From assembly GCF_001485475.2 (NCBI RefSeq), contig NZ_DF977000.1:248001-312000 (forward strand): DNA of 64,000 nucleotides. Reading direction: 5' to 3'. Each line of letters begins with the position of its first letter. Positions within the stretch are counted from its first letter, which is position 1. Below are positions 1-8,470 of this stretch, in pieces. The notes beneath the pieces were generated by a model that saw only the letters and a program-made list of their open reading frames with translations, searched no databases and was not told where the DNA came from. This DNA is from Tepidanaerobacter syntrophicus (GTDB taxonomy: Bacteria > Bacillota > Thermosediminibacteria > Thermosediminibacterales > Tepidanaerobacteraceae). Both the position numbers and the translations under genes were made by a program.

Positions 1-832
1 TCAGCAGATTGCCATTTTCAGTTTGACCCAAGGAAAGCCCTATACCAAGTCGGGCGCTTTCGCCTTGACCCAGAAGCTCCGGATTAAACTTTGCCGTAAT
101 ATATCTTGCACAGTTTATATCACCGTGAACTAATGGTGCTACAGCCTCACTTACTATTATTTGACCTCGTCTGGGCACTATCGGAACTTTTATTCCTACC
201 ATGTTTCCGATAAAGGGAGCATACACTCCGCAAGCATTGACTACCGTATGCGTTGCAATATCGCCTTTATCAGTTACAACGCCTTCTACTCTGCCGTCTT
301 TAACCTTTATGTCTTTTACCTCGGTTGCAAGCATTGCTTTTGCGCCGTATCTTTTTGCGCTGCGGAAAAATCCAAGTGAAAGGTATATAGGGTTTACTTC
401 ACAATCCATCGCGCTGTAAGTTGAGCCTATTATATCTTTTGAAAAGGCCGGTTGTCTCTGCCTTGCTTCGTCTTTCCCGATTAAACTTACTGAAAGGCCA
501 TAGCTGTTTTGCCTTTCTACAAATTCTTTCATTATCTCCCATTGCTCTTCGGTATAAATTACAATCATGCCACCGGCATTTTTAAACTCTATATCTATAT
601 CCATATCTTTTTGCAAATCAGGAAAAAGTTTTACACTTTCAAGGGCCATCTTAAGATGAAGCCCCGGGTTTTTTGACTGTAAAAGCACTGCCTTGTCACA
701 TGCTCCTGATGTACCCGATGCCACATCATTTTTTTCTAGCAGTATGACAGATACACCTTTTTTTGCAAGATGATATGCTATAGAGCATCCAATAACACCG
801 CCGCCAATCACTACTACATCTGCCTCGTGCAT
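1..832 (-). CDS. FAD-dependent amino-acid oxidoreductase (DAO/glycine oxidase-like), 3' end cut by window
   Basis: The protein begins with an ATG at 832 followed by a beta strand and the FAD-binding motif GGGVIGCSIAY (residues 10-20). It runs open to base 1, so about 277 residues are seen and the C-terminus is missing. The sequence matches the DAO fold of glycine, sarcosine and D-amino-acid oxidase-like enzymes, which oxidise a secondary or D-amino acid with FAD in the cytoplasm. A -24/-12 promoter lies about 80 bases upstream, and the adjacent gene upstream encodes a sigma-54 activator, so it is probably an inducible catabolic gene. The substrate cannot be told from the sequence. Confidence 0.8.
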   Translation of the reverse strand, partial: MHEADVVVIGGGVIGCSIAYHLAKKGVSVILLEKNDVASGTSGACDKAVLLQSKNPGLHLKMALESVKLFPDLQKDMDIDIEFKNAGGMIVIYTEEQWEIMKEFVERQNSYGLSVSLIGKDEARQRQPAFSKDIIGSTYSAMDCEVNPIYLSLGFFRSAKRYGAKAMLATEVKDIKVKDGRVEGVVTDKGDIATHTVVNACGVYAPFIGNMVGIKVPIVPRRGQIIVSEAVAPLVHGDINCARYITAKFNPELLGQGESARLGIGLSLGQTENGNLL

Positions 833-909
833 AAGCTTCCCCTTTCCAAATGTATCTTAAGCATATAAGATACCCTTGCCGTTATTTATATTCCATAAAA
901 TAATATATA

Positions 910-925
910 TGCAAATAATATGCCA
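910..925 (-). promoter_or_regulatory. sigma-54 (-24/-12) promoter of the FAD oxidoreductase
   Basis: Read on the minus strand the site is TGGCAT-N5-TTGCA, one base from the TGGCAC-N5-TTGCA consensus. The invariant GG and GC are separated by exactly 10 bases. Transcription would start near 899, about 67 bases before the ATG at 832. Confidence 0.75.
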
Positions 926-1033
926 ACAAAACCCTTTGATATTTCAGGCTTTTTCAATTTATTTTTATAATTATTATAAGTTTTAATGAAGTCTCCTGCT
1001 AAAATCTTCGAAAAGTATCAACAAAATTGCGCC

Positions 1034-1060
1034 ATTCTAAAATATAGAATATATATTCTA
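1034..1060. promoter_or_regulatory. candidate upstream activator site (ATTCTA/TAGAAT inverted repeats)
   Basis: A perfect 16-base palindrome occupies 1045-1060 (TAGAATATATATTCTA). An extra ATTCTA at 1034-1039 forms a second inverted pair with 1045-1050. The cluster is about 110-150 bases upstream of the sigma-54 promoter, a typical enhancer distance. Binding by the neighbouring activator is inferred. Confidence 0.45.
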
Positions 1061-1212
1061 ATTCTTAGAGATAATATCTTATTTTTAGAACCTACCTTTT
1101 ATTTTCCTATCATTTTTTAAATCTTAGCTTGGAATTTGTTTTATTTACCTTCGTAAAGTGCAGCGGTTACAGCAATGTAAGATTAGGAAAATTTTCAAGT
1201 CTAGGTTAAAAT

Positions 1213-2910
1213 TTAAGCCTCAATATTATATTTTTTTATTTTGTTATAAAGTGTGGCAAGGGAAATCTTTAAGGCTTTGGCGGCCTTTTGTTTGCCTTTT
1301 ACGCTTGAGCCGTATTCTTCAAGAGCCTTTTTTATCATCCTGCACTCCATTTCTTCTATAGGCATTAGGCCATTTTTTTCGGGGTCCTTTCTCTTGATTT
1401 GATTAAAATACGGAAATAGTAAATCTTCAGTTATCCACTCTCCTTCCACCATTAAAATTGTCCTTTCAAAAATATTTCTAAGCTCTCTTACATTACCGGG
1501 CCACTGGTATGAAAGCAGTAGATCCTGGGCTTTATTTGTCAAGCCTTTGACATTTTTATAAAACTTGCGGTTAAATTCCTTTATATATGTTTCCGCAAGG
1601 GCTATAATATCTTCTTTTCTCTCCCGCAGAGGCGGTATATTTATGTTGATTACATTCAATCTAAAATAAAGGTCCTCTCGGAATCTTCCAACACGGATAA
1701 GTTCTAATAGATTCTGATTGGTGGCAGCTATAATGCGCACATCAATTTTTATGGGTTTTGTGCCGCCGACCCTCTCTATTTCCTGTTCTTGAATCACGCG
1801 TAAAAGTTTTGCCTGAAGCAGTGGGCTCATATCTCCTATCTCGTCGAGGAAAATGGTGCCACCGTTTGCAAGTTCAAATTTTCCAAGCTTAAGCTTGGCC
1901 GCACCGGTAAAGGCTCCGGCTTCGTGTCCGAAAAGTTCGCTCTCCAAAAGTTCTGCCGGAATTGCAGCACAGTTTATCTTTATCATCGGCTTTAGGCTCC
2001 GGGTACTTCCGCTGTGAAGGGCATTTGCAAAAAGTTCTTTTCCTGTGCCGCTTTCCCCTGTTATCAATACTGTAGAATCCTCTTTTGCAGCTTTTTTTGC
2101 CATGTTTATCACATCCTGCATCACGGAGCTTCTTGCGACAATATCATCAAAGGTGCCTTTCACTTCATTCATTTTCTTTATTTCGTCTTTAAGACCATCA
2201 ATCATGCTAGAGGACTTTTTAAGTTCTTTTGTAAGCCGAATAACTTCACTTATATCTTGAAACACAACTACTGCCCCGGTCATCTCACCGTTTACTATCA
2301 CAGGAGCCGCATTTGAGATTACCTGAGCATTAGATCCTACTGCCCTATTAGGCTTACCCATACAAGGCTTTCCCGTCCTGAGCACTTCTACCAGTGCCCC
2401 GTCCTGGGAAACATCAAATACATTGCAGCCTATACGCTCATTTGCCGGAATTCCGGTTATGCGGGTGTAACCCTCATTTACATATTGAATTATGCCGTTT
2501 TTGTCTACAAGTTGAATACCCTCTTGAGCTGAGTTTAGTATTATGGCAAGCTGTTCCTTTGTCTCCTTTATTTTTAAAAGTTCTTCCCTATCTTTTATTA
2601 ATGTAAGCATAATATTGGCAGTCCTGCCATCTACTAAAGCGGTAGAATCAGGAATAAGCCGGCGGATATTAATAGCTGCATCCTTGTCTCCGGTTACTTC
2701 AAATATCACATCAAAGGTTTTGCTTCTCAGCATGCTCTCAGCACTTTCAAAACATTCGATGCCCTTTTTTATTGCAAGCTTCAAGCCAGGGGCCTCATGG
2801 TTTATATCAGCAATCCCCTCGATTTTTATGTTGTCAAAATCTGATAGTGTCTCTATAAGGGCAGAACCCCCTTTTCCTGCCCCCACTATTCCCACTGACA
2901 ATTCCAGCAT
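1213..2910 (-). CDS. sigma-54-dependent transcriptional activator with N-terminal Rossmann-like domain, PAS, AAA+ and Fis HTH
   Basis: This enhancer-binding protein should drive open-complex formation by RNA polymerase-sigma-54. An N-terminal dinucleotide-binding-like segment (GIVGAGKGG) is followed by a PAS domain (about 120-230), an AAA+ domain with Walker A GESGTGKE (about 284) and the sigma-54-contacting GAFTGA loop (about 332), and a C-terminal Fis-type helix-turn-helix. The open frame extends to a TTG at 2928, but the ATG at 2910 has AAGGTG at proper spacing and is preferred. The likely target is the FAD oxidoreductase downstream on the same strand. The ligand is unknown: NAD(H) and/or a small molecule in the PAS pocket are possible. 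Confidence 0.85.
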   Translation of the reverse strand: MLELSVGIVGAGKGGSALIETLSDFDNIKIEGIADINHEAPGLKLAIKKGIECFESAESMLRSKTFDVIFEVTGDKDAAINIRRLIPDSTALVDGRTANIMLTLIKDREELLKIKETKEQLAIILNSAQEGIQLVDKNGIIQYVNEGYTRITGIPANERIGCNVFDVSQDGALVEVLRTGKPCMGKPNRAVGSNAQVISNAAPVIVNGEMTGAVVVFQDISEVIRLTKELKKSSSMIDGLKDEIKKMNEVKGTFDDIVARSSVMQDVINMAKKAAKEDSTVLITGESGTGKELFANALHSGSTRSLKPMIKINCAAIPAELLESELFGHEAGAFTGAAKLKLGKFELANGGTIFLDEIGDMSPLLQAKLLRVIQEQEIERVGGTKPIKIDVRIIAATNQNLLELIRVGRFREDLYFRLNVININIPPLRERKEDIIALAETYIKEFNRKFYKNVKGLTNKAQDLLLSYQWPGNVRELRNIFERTILMVEGEWITEDLLFPYFNQIKRKDPEKNGLMPIEEMECRMIKKALEEYGSSVKGKQKAAKALKISLATLYNKIKKYNIEA

Positions 2911-2960
2911 GTTTTTCACCTTATTCAAAAAAATTTTACAAATTAACTTCCATCTCTAAA

Positions 2961-2997
2961 ATAAACAAAAACCCACTGTATTAAACAGTAGGGTTTG
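2961..2997 (-). terminator. Rho-independent terminator after zinc peptidase gene
   Basis: On the minus strand an AACCCTACTGT / ACAGTGGGTT hairpin is followed by a T-rich stretch (TTTTTGTTTATTTT). It separates the long replication/nucleotide gene run from the sigma-54 activator gene. Confidence 0.75.
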
Positions 2998-3003
2998 GTG
3001 AAA

Positions 3004-3696
3004 TCATCTTCTGTCCCTGTTTCCACCGGCCAGAATTATAAGCCGTAAAAGCTGCATTATGGCTGTAAGCGTAGCCGCAACATAAGTTAGTGCCGCTGCA
3101 CCGAGCACCGCTTTTACAGGACCTACTTCACTTCTGTCGATAAATCCTTCTCTTTCCAAAACTGCTACTGCTCTATTGCTAGCATTGTATTCTACCGGCA
3201 GTGTTACAAGTTGAAAAAGCACTGCTAGAGAAAATAGCAATATTCCCAGTGTAAGCAAGAAATCAGCTTGAAACAAGAGGCCTATGAAAAATAGCGGAAT
3301 TGCCAGCTGTGAGCCAATGCCTGCTGCAGGAACAATGGCATTTCGAATCGCAAGAGGCGCATACCCCACATCATGCTGAATCGCATGTCCACATTCGTGT
3401 GCGGCAACTCCAATGGCTGCCAGAGAATGGCCATTATAGACATCTGTTGAAAGTTTTAACACCTTTTGTCGCGGATCATAATAGTCGGTAAGCCTGCCGC
3501 CCTGCACCTGAACACTTACATCATAAATTCCACTTCTTCTGAGTATCTCAGTGGCAACTTCAGCTCCTGTCATCCCGCATCTTGCCGGAACCCTCAAATA
3601 CTTTTCAAAAGTAGTTGAAACCTTTGTCTGTGCATATATGGCAAGAAGCATGGCAGGTATAAGCAAAACCATCGTGTAATCCCAATAAAAAAACAT
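3004..3696 (-). CDS. membrane-bound zinc metallopeptidase (YugP/DUF2268-like Zn_peptidase_2 family)
   Basis: The 230-residue protein has a zinc-protease motif HECGH (residues 100-104) placed between hydrophobic segments near the N-terminus, about 115-165 and the C-terminus. This is the arrangement of the YugP family of integral-membrane peptidases. Its ATG is preceded by AAAGGAGGG at good spacing. It is the last gene of the leftward block and has its own terminator. The physiological substrate is not known for the family. Family assignment is firm; function beyond zinc peptidase is not. Confidence 0.85.
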   Translation of the reverse strand: MFFYWDYTMVLLIPAMLLAIYAQTKVSTTFEKYLRVPARCGMTGAEVATEILRRSGIYDVSVQVQGGRLTDYYDPRQKVLKLSTDVYNGHSLAAIGVAAHECGHAIQHDVGYAPLAIRNAIVPAAGIGSQLAIPLFFIGLLFQADFLLTLGILLFSLAVLFQLVTLPVEYNASNRAVAVLEREGFIDRSEVGPVKAVLGAAALTYVAATLTAIMQLLRLIILAGGNRDRR

Positions 3697-3778
3697 AATA
3701 TCCCTCCTTTGCAGGGAAACATCTTGTAAAAATTATTTAAAAACTTTATTAATACTATATATGCAGCGGCCTTCTTTG

Positions 3779-4591
3779 TCAAGAAATCACTTCTACTGCG
3801 TCCACTTCTTCCACAGGAAATTCCATGGCTTCTTTAGCATCATCCAGTTGCACTTTCACAGAGCCTTTTGTTTTATAGACACCTATTACCTTGCCTTCGC
3901 CGGCAGGTGTTATTACTTTGTCTCCCACATTAGGATACTTTATCAGGGTGTTTTCATAAGTCTCACTTTCAAATTTCAAGCAGCACATAAGCCTGCCGCA
4001 CAGTCCTGAAATCTTAACCGGATTTAAAGAAAGATTCTGCTGTTTTGCCATCTTAATAGATACCGGGTCGAACTCGCCTAAAAACGTCGAACAGCAAATG
4101 CATCTGCCGCAAGGGCCAATACCACCCAGCATTTTAGCCTCATCTCTGACACCAATTTGTCTAAGTTCTATTCTCGTATGAAATACAGATGCAAGATCTT
4201 TTACCAACTCGCGAAAGTCTATGCGCCCGTCTGCCGTAAAATAGAAAATAAGTTTGCTTCTGTCAAAAGTATACTCCACATCTACAAGTTTCATATCAAG
4301 CCCATGCTTTTCTATCTTTTCAACAGCAATACGGCCAGCCTCCTGGGCTTTTTCTATATTTTCGCAAATTACAGCTATATCTTCATCAGTAGCCTTTCTC
4401 ATTACATCCTTAAGAGGTGCTACTATGTTTTCTTCATCCACATCTTTAGGCCCTGAAACTACTTCTCCGTCTTCAACGCCTCGGCTTGTCTCTACTATAA
4501 CCTTATCGCCTACAGTAAGATCGAGAGCCCCGGGATTGAAGTAGTATACTTTTCCGGCCTTCTTAAATCTAACACCTACTACTGTTACCAA
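3779..4591 (-). CDS. ricT: RicT/YaaT PSP1-domain protein (RNase Y regulatory complex)
   Basis: In Bacillus this family forms the Fe-S-containing Y-complex (RicAFT) that steers RNase Y mRNA processing, sporulation and competence. The PSP1 domain contains the cysteine set GPCGRCICC near residue 155 and CGRLMCC near residue 200, expected for Fe-S binding. The open frame extends to a TTG at 4609, but the TTG at 4591 gives the family N-terminus (VVGVRFKKAGK) and has AGGAGGG about nine bases upstream. It starts one base after the holB stop, so the two are translationally linked, as in many Firmicutes. Confidence 0.9.
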   Translation of the reverse strand: MVTVVGVRFKKAGKVYYFNPGALDLTVGDKVIVETSRGVEDGEVVSGPKDVDEENIVAPLKDVMRKATDEDIAVICENIEKAQEAGRIAVEKIEKHGLDMKLVDVEYTFDRSKLIFYFTADGRIDFRELVKDLASVFHTRIELRQIGVRDEAKMLGGIGPCGRCICCSTFLGEFDPVSIKMAKQQNLSLNPVKISGLCGRLMCCLKFESETYENTLIKYPNVGDKVITPAGEGKVIGVYKTKGSVKVQLDDAKEAMEFPVEEVDAVEVIS

Positions 4592-4592
4592 A

Positions 4593-5402
4593 TCAAAATC
4601 CCTCCTCAAGGCTCATCAATAAATTATAACAGATTAGATTTTTGTTGCCTTTGTATTTTGCGGCCTTCAATTGTTTTAGCACAGTCTCAATACCCATAAT
4701 TATTGATTTTTCATAAGACATCAAGGCATATTTTTCAATCATTTGTCTTAAATCGTCATTTATAAGCACCGCATCAGCATCTGCCTTTATAATTAGCATA
4801 TCTCTTAAAAACGAAATTATAAGTTCTAATATCTCGTCGATTTTTTCATCTATATCGGCAAGTTCTTTTGCCTTTAGAAAAATATTTATATCTTTCGGTT
4901 TTTCAATTACACTGCCCAAAATTTCGATAATCTTCTGCCTGTTTTCATCAGAAAGACGCATTGTATAATCGTTTTTTGAAAAATCTTCAACCCGGCATCT
5001 GGATATAACTGTGGGAATTAATTGTTTAAGATTATTTGTAAGCAAAATGATAACACTATCCGAAGTGGGCTCTTCTAATGTTTTAAGCAGAGCGTTTTGA
5101 GCTTCTCGGGTAATAGTATCCGCATTGTGAAAAATGTAAACTTTAGCTTTCCCCTCTATGGGTTTTTCTGCAATTTCCAGTATGGCCTTTCTTATTTGAT
5201 CGATTTTAACTGAGACTCCATCGGGAAATATTTGAACAACGTCCGGATGTATGCCCTGCTCTATTTGTTTGCACGCACTGCAGGATAAGCATGGTGCAAA
5301 ATCAGCGTTCTGGCAGTTTACCGCTTGGGCAAGATTTAAAGCATGCCGGGATGTTTCTTCTTCGCTGCCTAAAAAAATATAAGCATGGGATATGTTTTTC
5401 AA
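4593..5402 (-). CDS. holB: DNA polymerase III subunit delta-prime
   Basis: HolB is part of the clamp-loader complex. The 269-residue sequence keeps the SHAYIFLGS start, a zinc-binding cysteine cluster (CLSCSACKQ, about 38-46 preceded by Cys 30), the KTLEEP helix and the ISRCR arginine-finger motif of clamp loaders. The normal Walker A position reads GSEEETSR, without GK(S/T), so it probably does not bind ATP. The TTG start has GAGGTGG upstream. It lies between yaaR and ricT in the conserved tmk-darA-yaaR-holB-ricT order. Confidence 0.92.
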   Translation of the reverse strand: MKNISHAYIFLGSEEETSRHALNLAQAVNCQNADFAPCLSCSACKQIEQGIHPDVVQIFPDGVSVKIDQIRKAILEIAEKPIEGKAKVYIFHNADTITREAQNALLKTLEEPTSDSVIILLTNNLKQLIPTVISRCRVEDFSKNDYTMRLSDENRQKIIEILGSVIEKPKDINIFLKAKELADIDEKIDEILELIISFLRDMLIIKADADAVLINDDLRQMIEKYALMSYEKSIIMGIETVLKQLKAAKYKGNKNLICYNLLMSLEEGF

Positions 5403-5411
5403 TATACCACC

Positions 5412-5846
5412 TCAAACATATATATCGACAAGTAATCCGCATATTTCATCAACTAATGCGATTACTTTTAATGAGTCTTTATTTTCTGAAAGCAGTTCAT
5501 CGGCCAGCTCCAACAGTTTTTGATTTATTATTTTTACAACTGAAAGAGCTTTTATTCTACCATTGCGGTCGCGAAAGCGTTCTTCTTTAAAACAAAGGCC
5601 GCCCGAAATGCACATATTTAAAAATTGGGCTATTCTGTCTTTAAATTCCTTAAGAGATGCCAGTGTCATGTTTTCGCAAACTGTGCGCCCTAATTTTGTT
5701 ATAATATCCAGCTCAATTTCTGCCTGATTTTTTAACTGCGCTTTTGAGGCTTTACTAAGTTCCTCGTAAAAAATGGAGCTTTCGTGTTTTTTTGTTACTA
5801 AAAGTTCCCTCGGAAGTCCAAAATCTACAGGCAGATTTACTTTCAT
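5412..5846 (-). CDS. yaaR: YaaR family protein (DUF327)
   Basis: This 144-residue protein is predicted to be mainly helical and charged. It matches the YaaR family by length, position between darA and holB, and the conserved pattern around residues 85-100. It overlaps the end of darA by four bases (ATGA). The biochemical role is unknown; the location suggests a link with replication or c-di-AMP genes, but this is inference. Confidence 0.8.
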   Translation of the reverse strand: MKVNLPVDFGLPRELLVTKKHESSIFYEELSKASKAQLKNQAEIELDIITKLGRTVCENMTLASLKEFKDRIAQFLNMCISGGLCFKEERFRDRNGRIKALSVVKIINQKLLELADELLSENKDSLKVIALVDEICGLLVDIYV

Positions 5847-6166
5847 ACCTTTACAAACCTTTCAACATCTAGAATAAATAAAGTTGCGCCTCCCACTGTT
5901 ACCTCTACCGGATATGGAACATAAGCATCAGCAGGACCTGCAGGCAGTGGTGTGACTATTTTTTTTCTGGGCTTGCAGGTTTTTTCTATTATGCCAAGAA
6001 GCTCCTCGACTCTTTCATCTTCAACACCAATCATTAGCGTAGTGTTGCCGCTTCTTAAAAAACCACCGGTACTGGCAAGTCTCGTCAGGCCGAATTTTTT
6101 TCGACTCAACGCTTCCATTAGTCGGCCAGCGTCATTGTCCTGGATTACAGCCATTATAAGTTTCAT
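5843..6166 (-). CDS. darA: cyclic-di-AMP receptor (DarA/PstA, YaaQ family)
   Basis: The 107-residue protein is a PII-like ferredoxin-fold trimer in characterised relatives and binds c-di-AMP in the cytoplasm. Visible hallmarks are MKLIMAVIQD at the N-terminus, the TRLASTGGFLRSGNTT segment (about 28-43) that forms the nucleotide pocket, and VGGATLFILD near the end. It is coupled to yaaR by a four-base overlap. A c-di-AMP phosphodiesterase (gdpP) is also in this window. Confidence 0.9.
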   Translation of the reverse strand: MKLIMAVIQDNDAGRLMEALSRKKFGLTRLASTGGFLRSGNTTLMIGVEDERVEELLGIIEKTCKPRKKIVTPLPAGPADAYVPYPVEVTVGGATLFILDVERFVKV

Positions 6167-6191
6167 TTATATCGCTCCTTCGAGATACTGC

Positions 6192-6818
6192 CTAATTTGT
6201 CTTTATTATACCTGATTTTTCAATCTCGAACAATAGATTTTCAAATACTTCTTCCGGTTTTGCCGATGCGTCAACTATTTTTACCCTTTTAGGATACATA
6301 TCCTGCACCTTCAAAAATCCTTCTCTTACCTTTTTATGGAATTCAAGGCTTTCGCTTTCAAGCCTGTCTTTCTTAGACTGCATACGCAGAAATGCCTGTT
6401 GTGGGTCTATGTCGAGAATTATAGTTAAATCCGGCCATGTATCTTTTAAAAACCAGCTGTTGATATTTGCAATTTCTGTTATTCCAAGCCCCCTTGCCCA
6501 TCCCTGATAAGCAAGGCTGGAATCTACAAATCTGTCGCATATAACAATAAAACCCTCTTGTAATGCAGGTTCAATTACCTTTTTTACAAGCTGTGCCCGA
6601 GATGCGGCATATATAAGAGCTTCAGCCTCCGGCACAGGACTTTCCCCTTCTGTTGAAAGCAAAACCTCTCTAAGCCTTTCTCCAAGGAGAGTGCCTCCGG
6701 GTTCCCGGGTTGTCAGCACCTTATAGCCTATTGTTTTTAAATGCTCACTCAGTTTTTTTACTTGGGTGCTCTTCCCTGCTCCGTCAGGACCTTCAATTGT
6801 TATAAATTTACCTTTCAT
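6192..6818 (-). CDS. tmk: thymidylate kinase
   Basis: Tmk phosphorylates dTMP to dTDP for DNA synthesis. The 208-residue protein shows the P-loop GPDGAGKST (10-18), the TREPGGT motif (about 37-43) and the DRF substrate motif (95-97), all in the usual order and length. It opens the conserved tmk-darA-yaaR-holB-ricT cluster. The upstream 190 bases are non-coding and separate it from the decarboxylase gene. Confidence 0.95.
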   Translation of the reverse strand: MKGKFITIEGPDGAGKSTQVKKLSEHLKTIGYKVLTTREPGGTLLGERLREVLLSTEGESPVPEAEALIYAASRAQLVKKVIEPALQEGFIVICDRFVDSSLAYQGWARGLGITEIANINSWFLKDTWPDLTIILDIDPQQAFLRMQSKKDRLESESLEFHKKVREGFLKVQDMYPKRVKIVDASAKPEEVFENLLFEIEKSGIIKTN

Positions 6819-6839
6819 AAAATTCCCCTCTTACCCATT

Positions 6840-7005
6840 TACGTAAACTACCCGGCATTGAAATAACGAGCTTCGTAATTCTAGGCCGCAAGATTTAGCC
6901 CGCCTGACCTATCATTACTGCCCCTACCTGTCGCTCTTTATATATAGGTTTAAGATACTTCGCCGCTTTTTATTCCCCATTGAAATAGGGGGATTCCCGG
7001 CGGGT
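6840..7005 (-). other. non-coding structured segment, possible IS200/IS605-type right-end remnant
   Basis: No reading frame is seen between tmk and the decarboxylase. On the minus strand there is a hairpin ATTCCCC / GGGGAAT with a 10-base loop (6969-6992). The phrase TATTTCAATG occurs twice (about 6854-6863 and 6977-6986 on the plus complement), and CCCGCC/GGCGGG arms also pair. The GAATCCCCC...GGGTAGTTTAC style recalls 3' ends of IS605/TnpB elements. No transposase is present, so the assignment is tentative. Confidence 0.3.
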
Positions 7006-7008
7006 TTC

Positions 7009-8457
7009 CTAAAAGTCAGTTACTACCTGGATAAATTTTTCAGATGTCACTCCTTGGCAGTATCCCCCGGAATTTAAAATTTCATTTATCATTTCTATAT
7101 GTTCTTTTTCAATGATTTCCCCCGGCATAACCAGCGGCGCCCCCGGCGGGTACGGAACCAGGGGCCTTTTAGACACAGAGCCTGCAGAGTCCTTGAACGG
7201 CACGCTTTTTGCCGGAAGCTTGAAGGCTTTTTTCGGCTCTAATGCAACTTTCGGAAGGTCTTTTATCCAAAAACAAGGCTTCACCTTATTTTTCAAAGGC
7301 TTAAAATGCGAAAGGACTGCTAACAATCCCTTTATATCTTCTAAAGTATTGGAAAATGTTATTAAGAAATAAACATTACATAAATCCGCATATTCCGCAT
7401 ATATAGAAAAATCTTCTCTGAGAGCTTTTTCGATATCATATCCCGTATAACCTGCGCAGGATACATTTACCATAAGGTGCAGAGGATCTTGACTGCTTAT
7501 CCCGTACTTGCCTAAGATTTCTTGGCCCGGTGCATAAAATACCGTGGAATTGTTGATTTCGTATCTTGCTTTTTGGGCAAGCTCTACAGCTTTTTCTATA
7601 TACGAATTTCCATTTTCTTCTATAAGCTCCCTCGTCCCATCAAGAGACGCCATTAAAATATACGAAGGGCTGGATGTTGTTACAATATGCAAAAAATCTT
7701 CCAGCCTCTCCTTATCTATTCGATTCCCTTTTATGTGAAGCCAGGCGCTTTGGGTAAGGGATGTCAGCATCTTGTGGGGGCTTTGCACCCATGCATCTGC
7801 AAATTTGCCGGCACTTTGAGGAACTTTTTTGCTAAATCCGAAGTGGGGACCTTGGGCCTCGTCTGCAAGAAGCGTTGTGCCTCTTTCCTTTGCGATTTCT
7901 GCAACCCTTGCAATATCAGGGCAAAATCCTTGATATACAGGATTTGTAACAAGGATCGCCTTGATATCAGGATTTTCTATAAGCTTATTTGTTATGGCGC
8001 ATGGCTCAACCTGAGCATATACTCCTAGTTCTTCACATCTTTCCGGCATTATATAAGCAGCAGATGCTCCGGTTAAAATCAGCCCGGAAAGCACAGATTT
8101 ATGGCTTGTCCTGGGAATTAAGATTTTGTCTTTTTCGCTAAGCGCTCCCGCCATCATGGAGATTATCCCTGAAGTTGCACCATTTACAAGAAAATAGGAG
8201 GTATCTGCCCCATAAAGAGCGCTAAGTTTTTCCTGGGCTTCTTTTATAGGGCCTTCCGGCTGGGCAAAATCATCCAGTCCCGGTATTTCTGTTACATCCC
8301 AGCCAAATAAATTCTCCTTAATGTCACAAAATACTCCTTTGGGACATCTTCCCTTATGGCCTGGCATGTGAAACCTTAAGGAATCCTTTTTTTCATATTC
8401 TTTTAAAGCTTGTATAAGAGGCGTTTTACTAAATTTATTTATTTCCTGCTTCTCCAA
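7009..8457 (-). CDS. Orn/Lys/Arg decarboxylase family PLP enzyme (YaaO-like)
   Basis: A 482-residue fold-type I PLP enzyme. The N-terminus carries FHMPGHKGR, the middle has the NGATSG cofactor-phosphate motif (about 93), DEAQGPHFG (about 199) and the Schiff-base lysine in SPHKML (about 228). These are hallmarks of the lysine/arginine/ornithine decarboxylase family found beside tmk in Bacillus and Clostridia. Which amino acid is used cannot be decided. It ends in the SEKF...VVTDF tail and lies 13 bases after gyrA, so it probably shares that transcript. Confidence 0.88.
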   Translation of the reverse strand: MEKQEINKFSKTPLIQALKEYEKKDSLRFHMPGHKGRCPKGVFCDIKENLFGWDVTEIPGLDDFAQPEGPIKEAQEKLSALYGADTSYFLVNGATSGIISMMAGALSEKDKILIPRTSHKSVLSGLILTGASAAYIMPERCEELGVYAQVEPCAITNKLIENPDIKAILVTNPVYQGFCPDIARVAEIAKERGTTLLADEAQGPHFGFSKKVPQSAGKFADAWVQSPHKMLTSLTQSAWLHIKGNRIDKERLEDFLHIVTTSSPSYILMASLDGTRELIEENGNSYIEKAVELAQKARYEINNSTVFYAPGQEILGKYGISSQDPLHLMVNVSCAGYTGYDIEKALREDFSIYAEYADLCNVYFLITFSNTLEDIKGLLAVLSHFKPLKNKVKPCFWIKDLPKVALEPKKAFKLPAKSVPFKDSAGSVSKRPLVPYPPGAPLVMPGEIIEKEHIEMINEILNSGGYCQGVTSEKFIQVVTDF

Positions 8458-8470
8458 GTCCTCATATCCT

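Larger units (their letters stand above)
833..1212. other. AT-rich intergenic region between FAD oxidoreductase and sigma-54 activator
   Basis: No coding region is seen in these 380 bases. They hold a sigma-54 type promoter reading left (910-925) and a cluster of ATTCTA/TAGAAT repeats (1034-1060), 110-150 bases farther upstream of that promoter. This is the usual layout of an enhancer-dependent promoter. Confidence 0.6.

Noticed and set aside
6690-6712. TTCCCGGGTT inside tmk as a Noc site
   Set aside because: It lacks the AT flanks of the consensus and fits only in the core.
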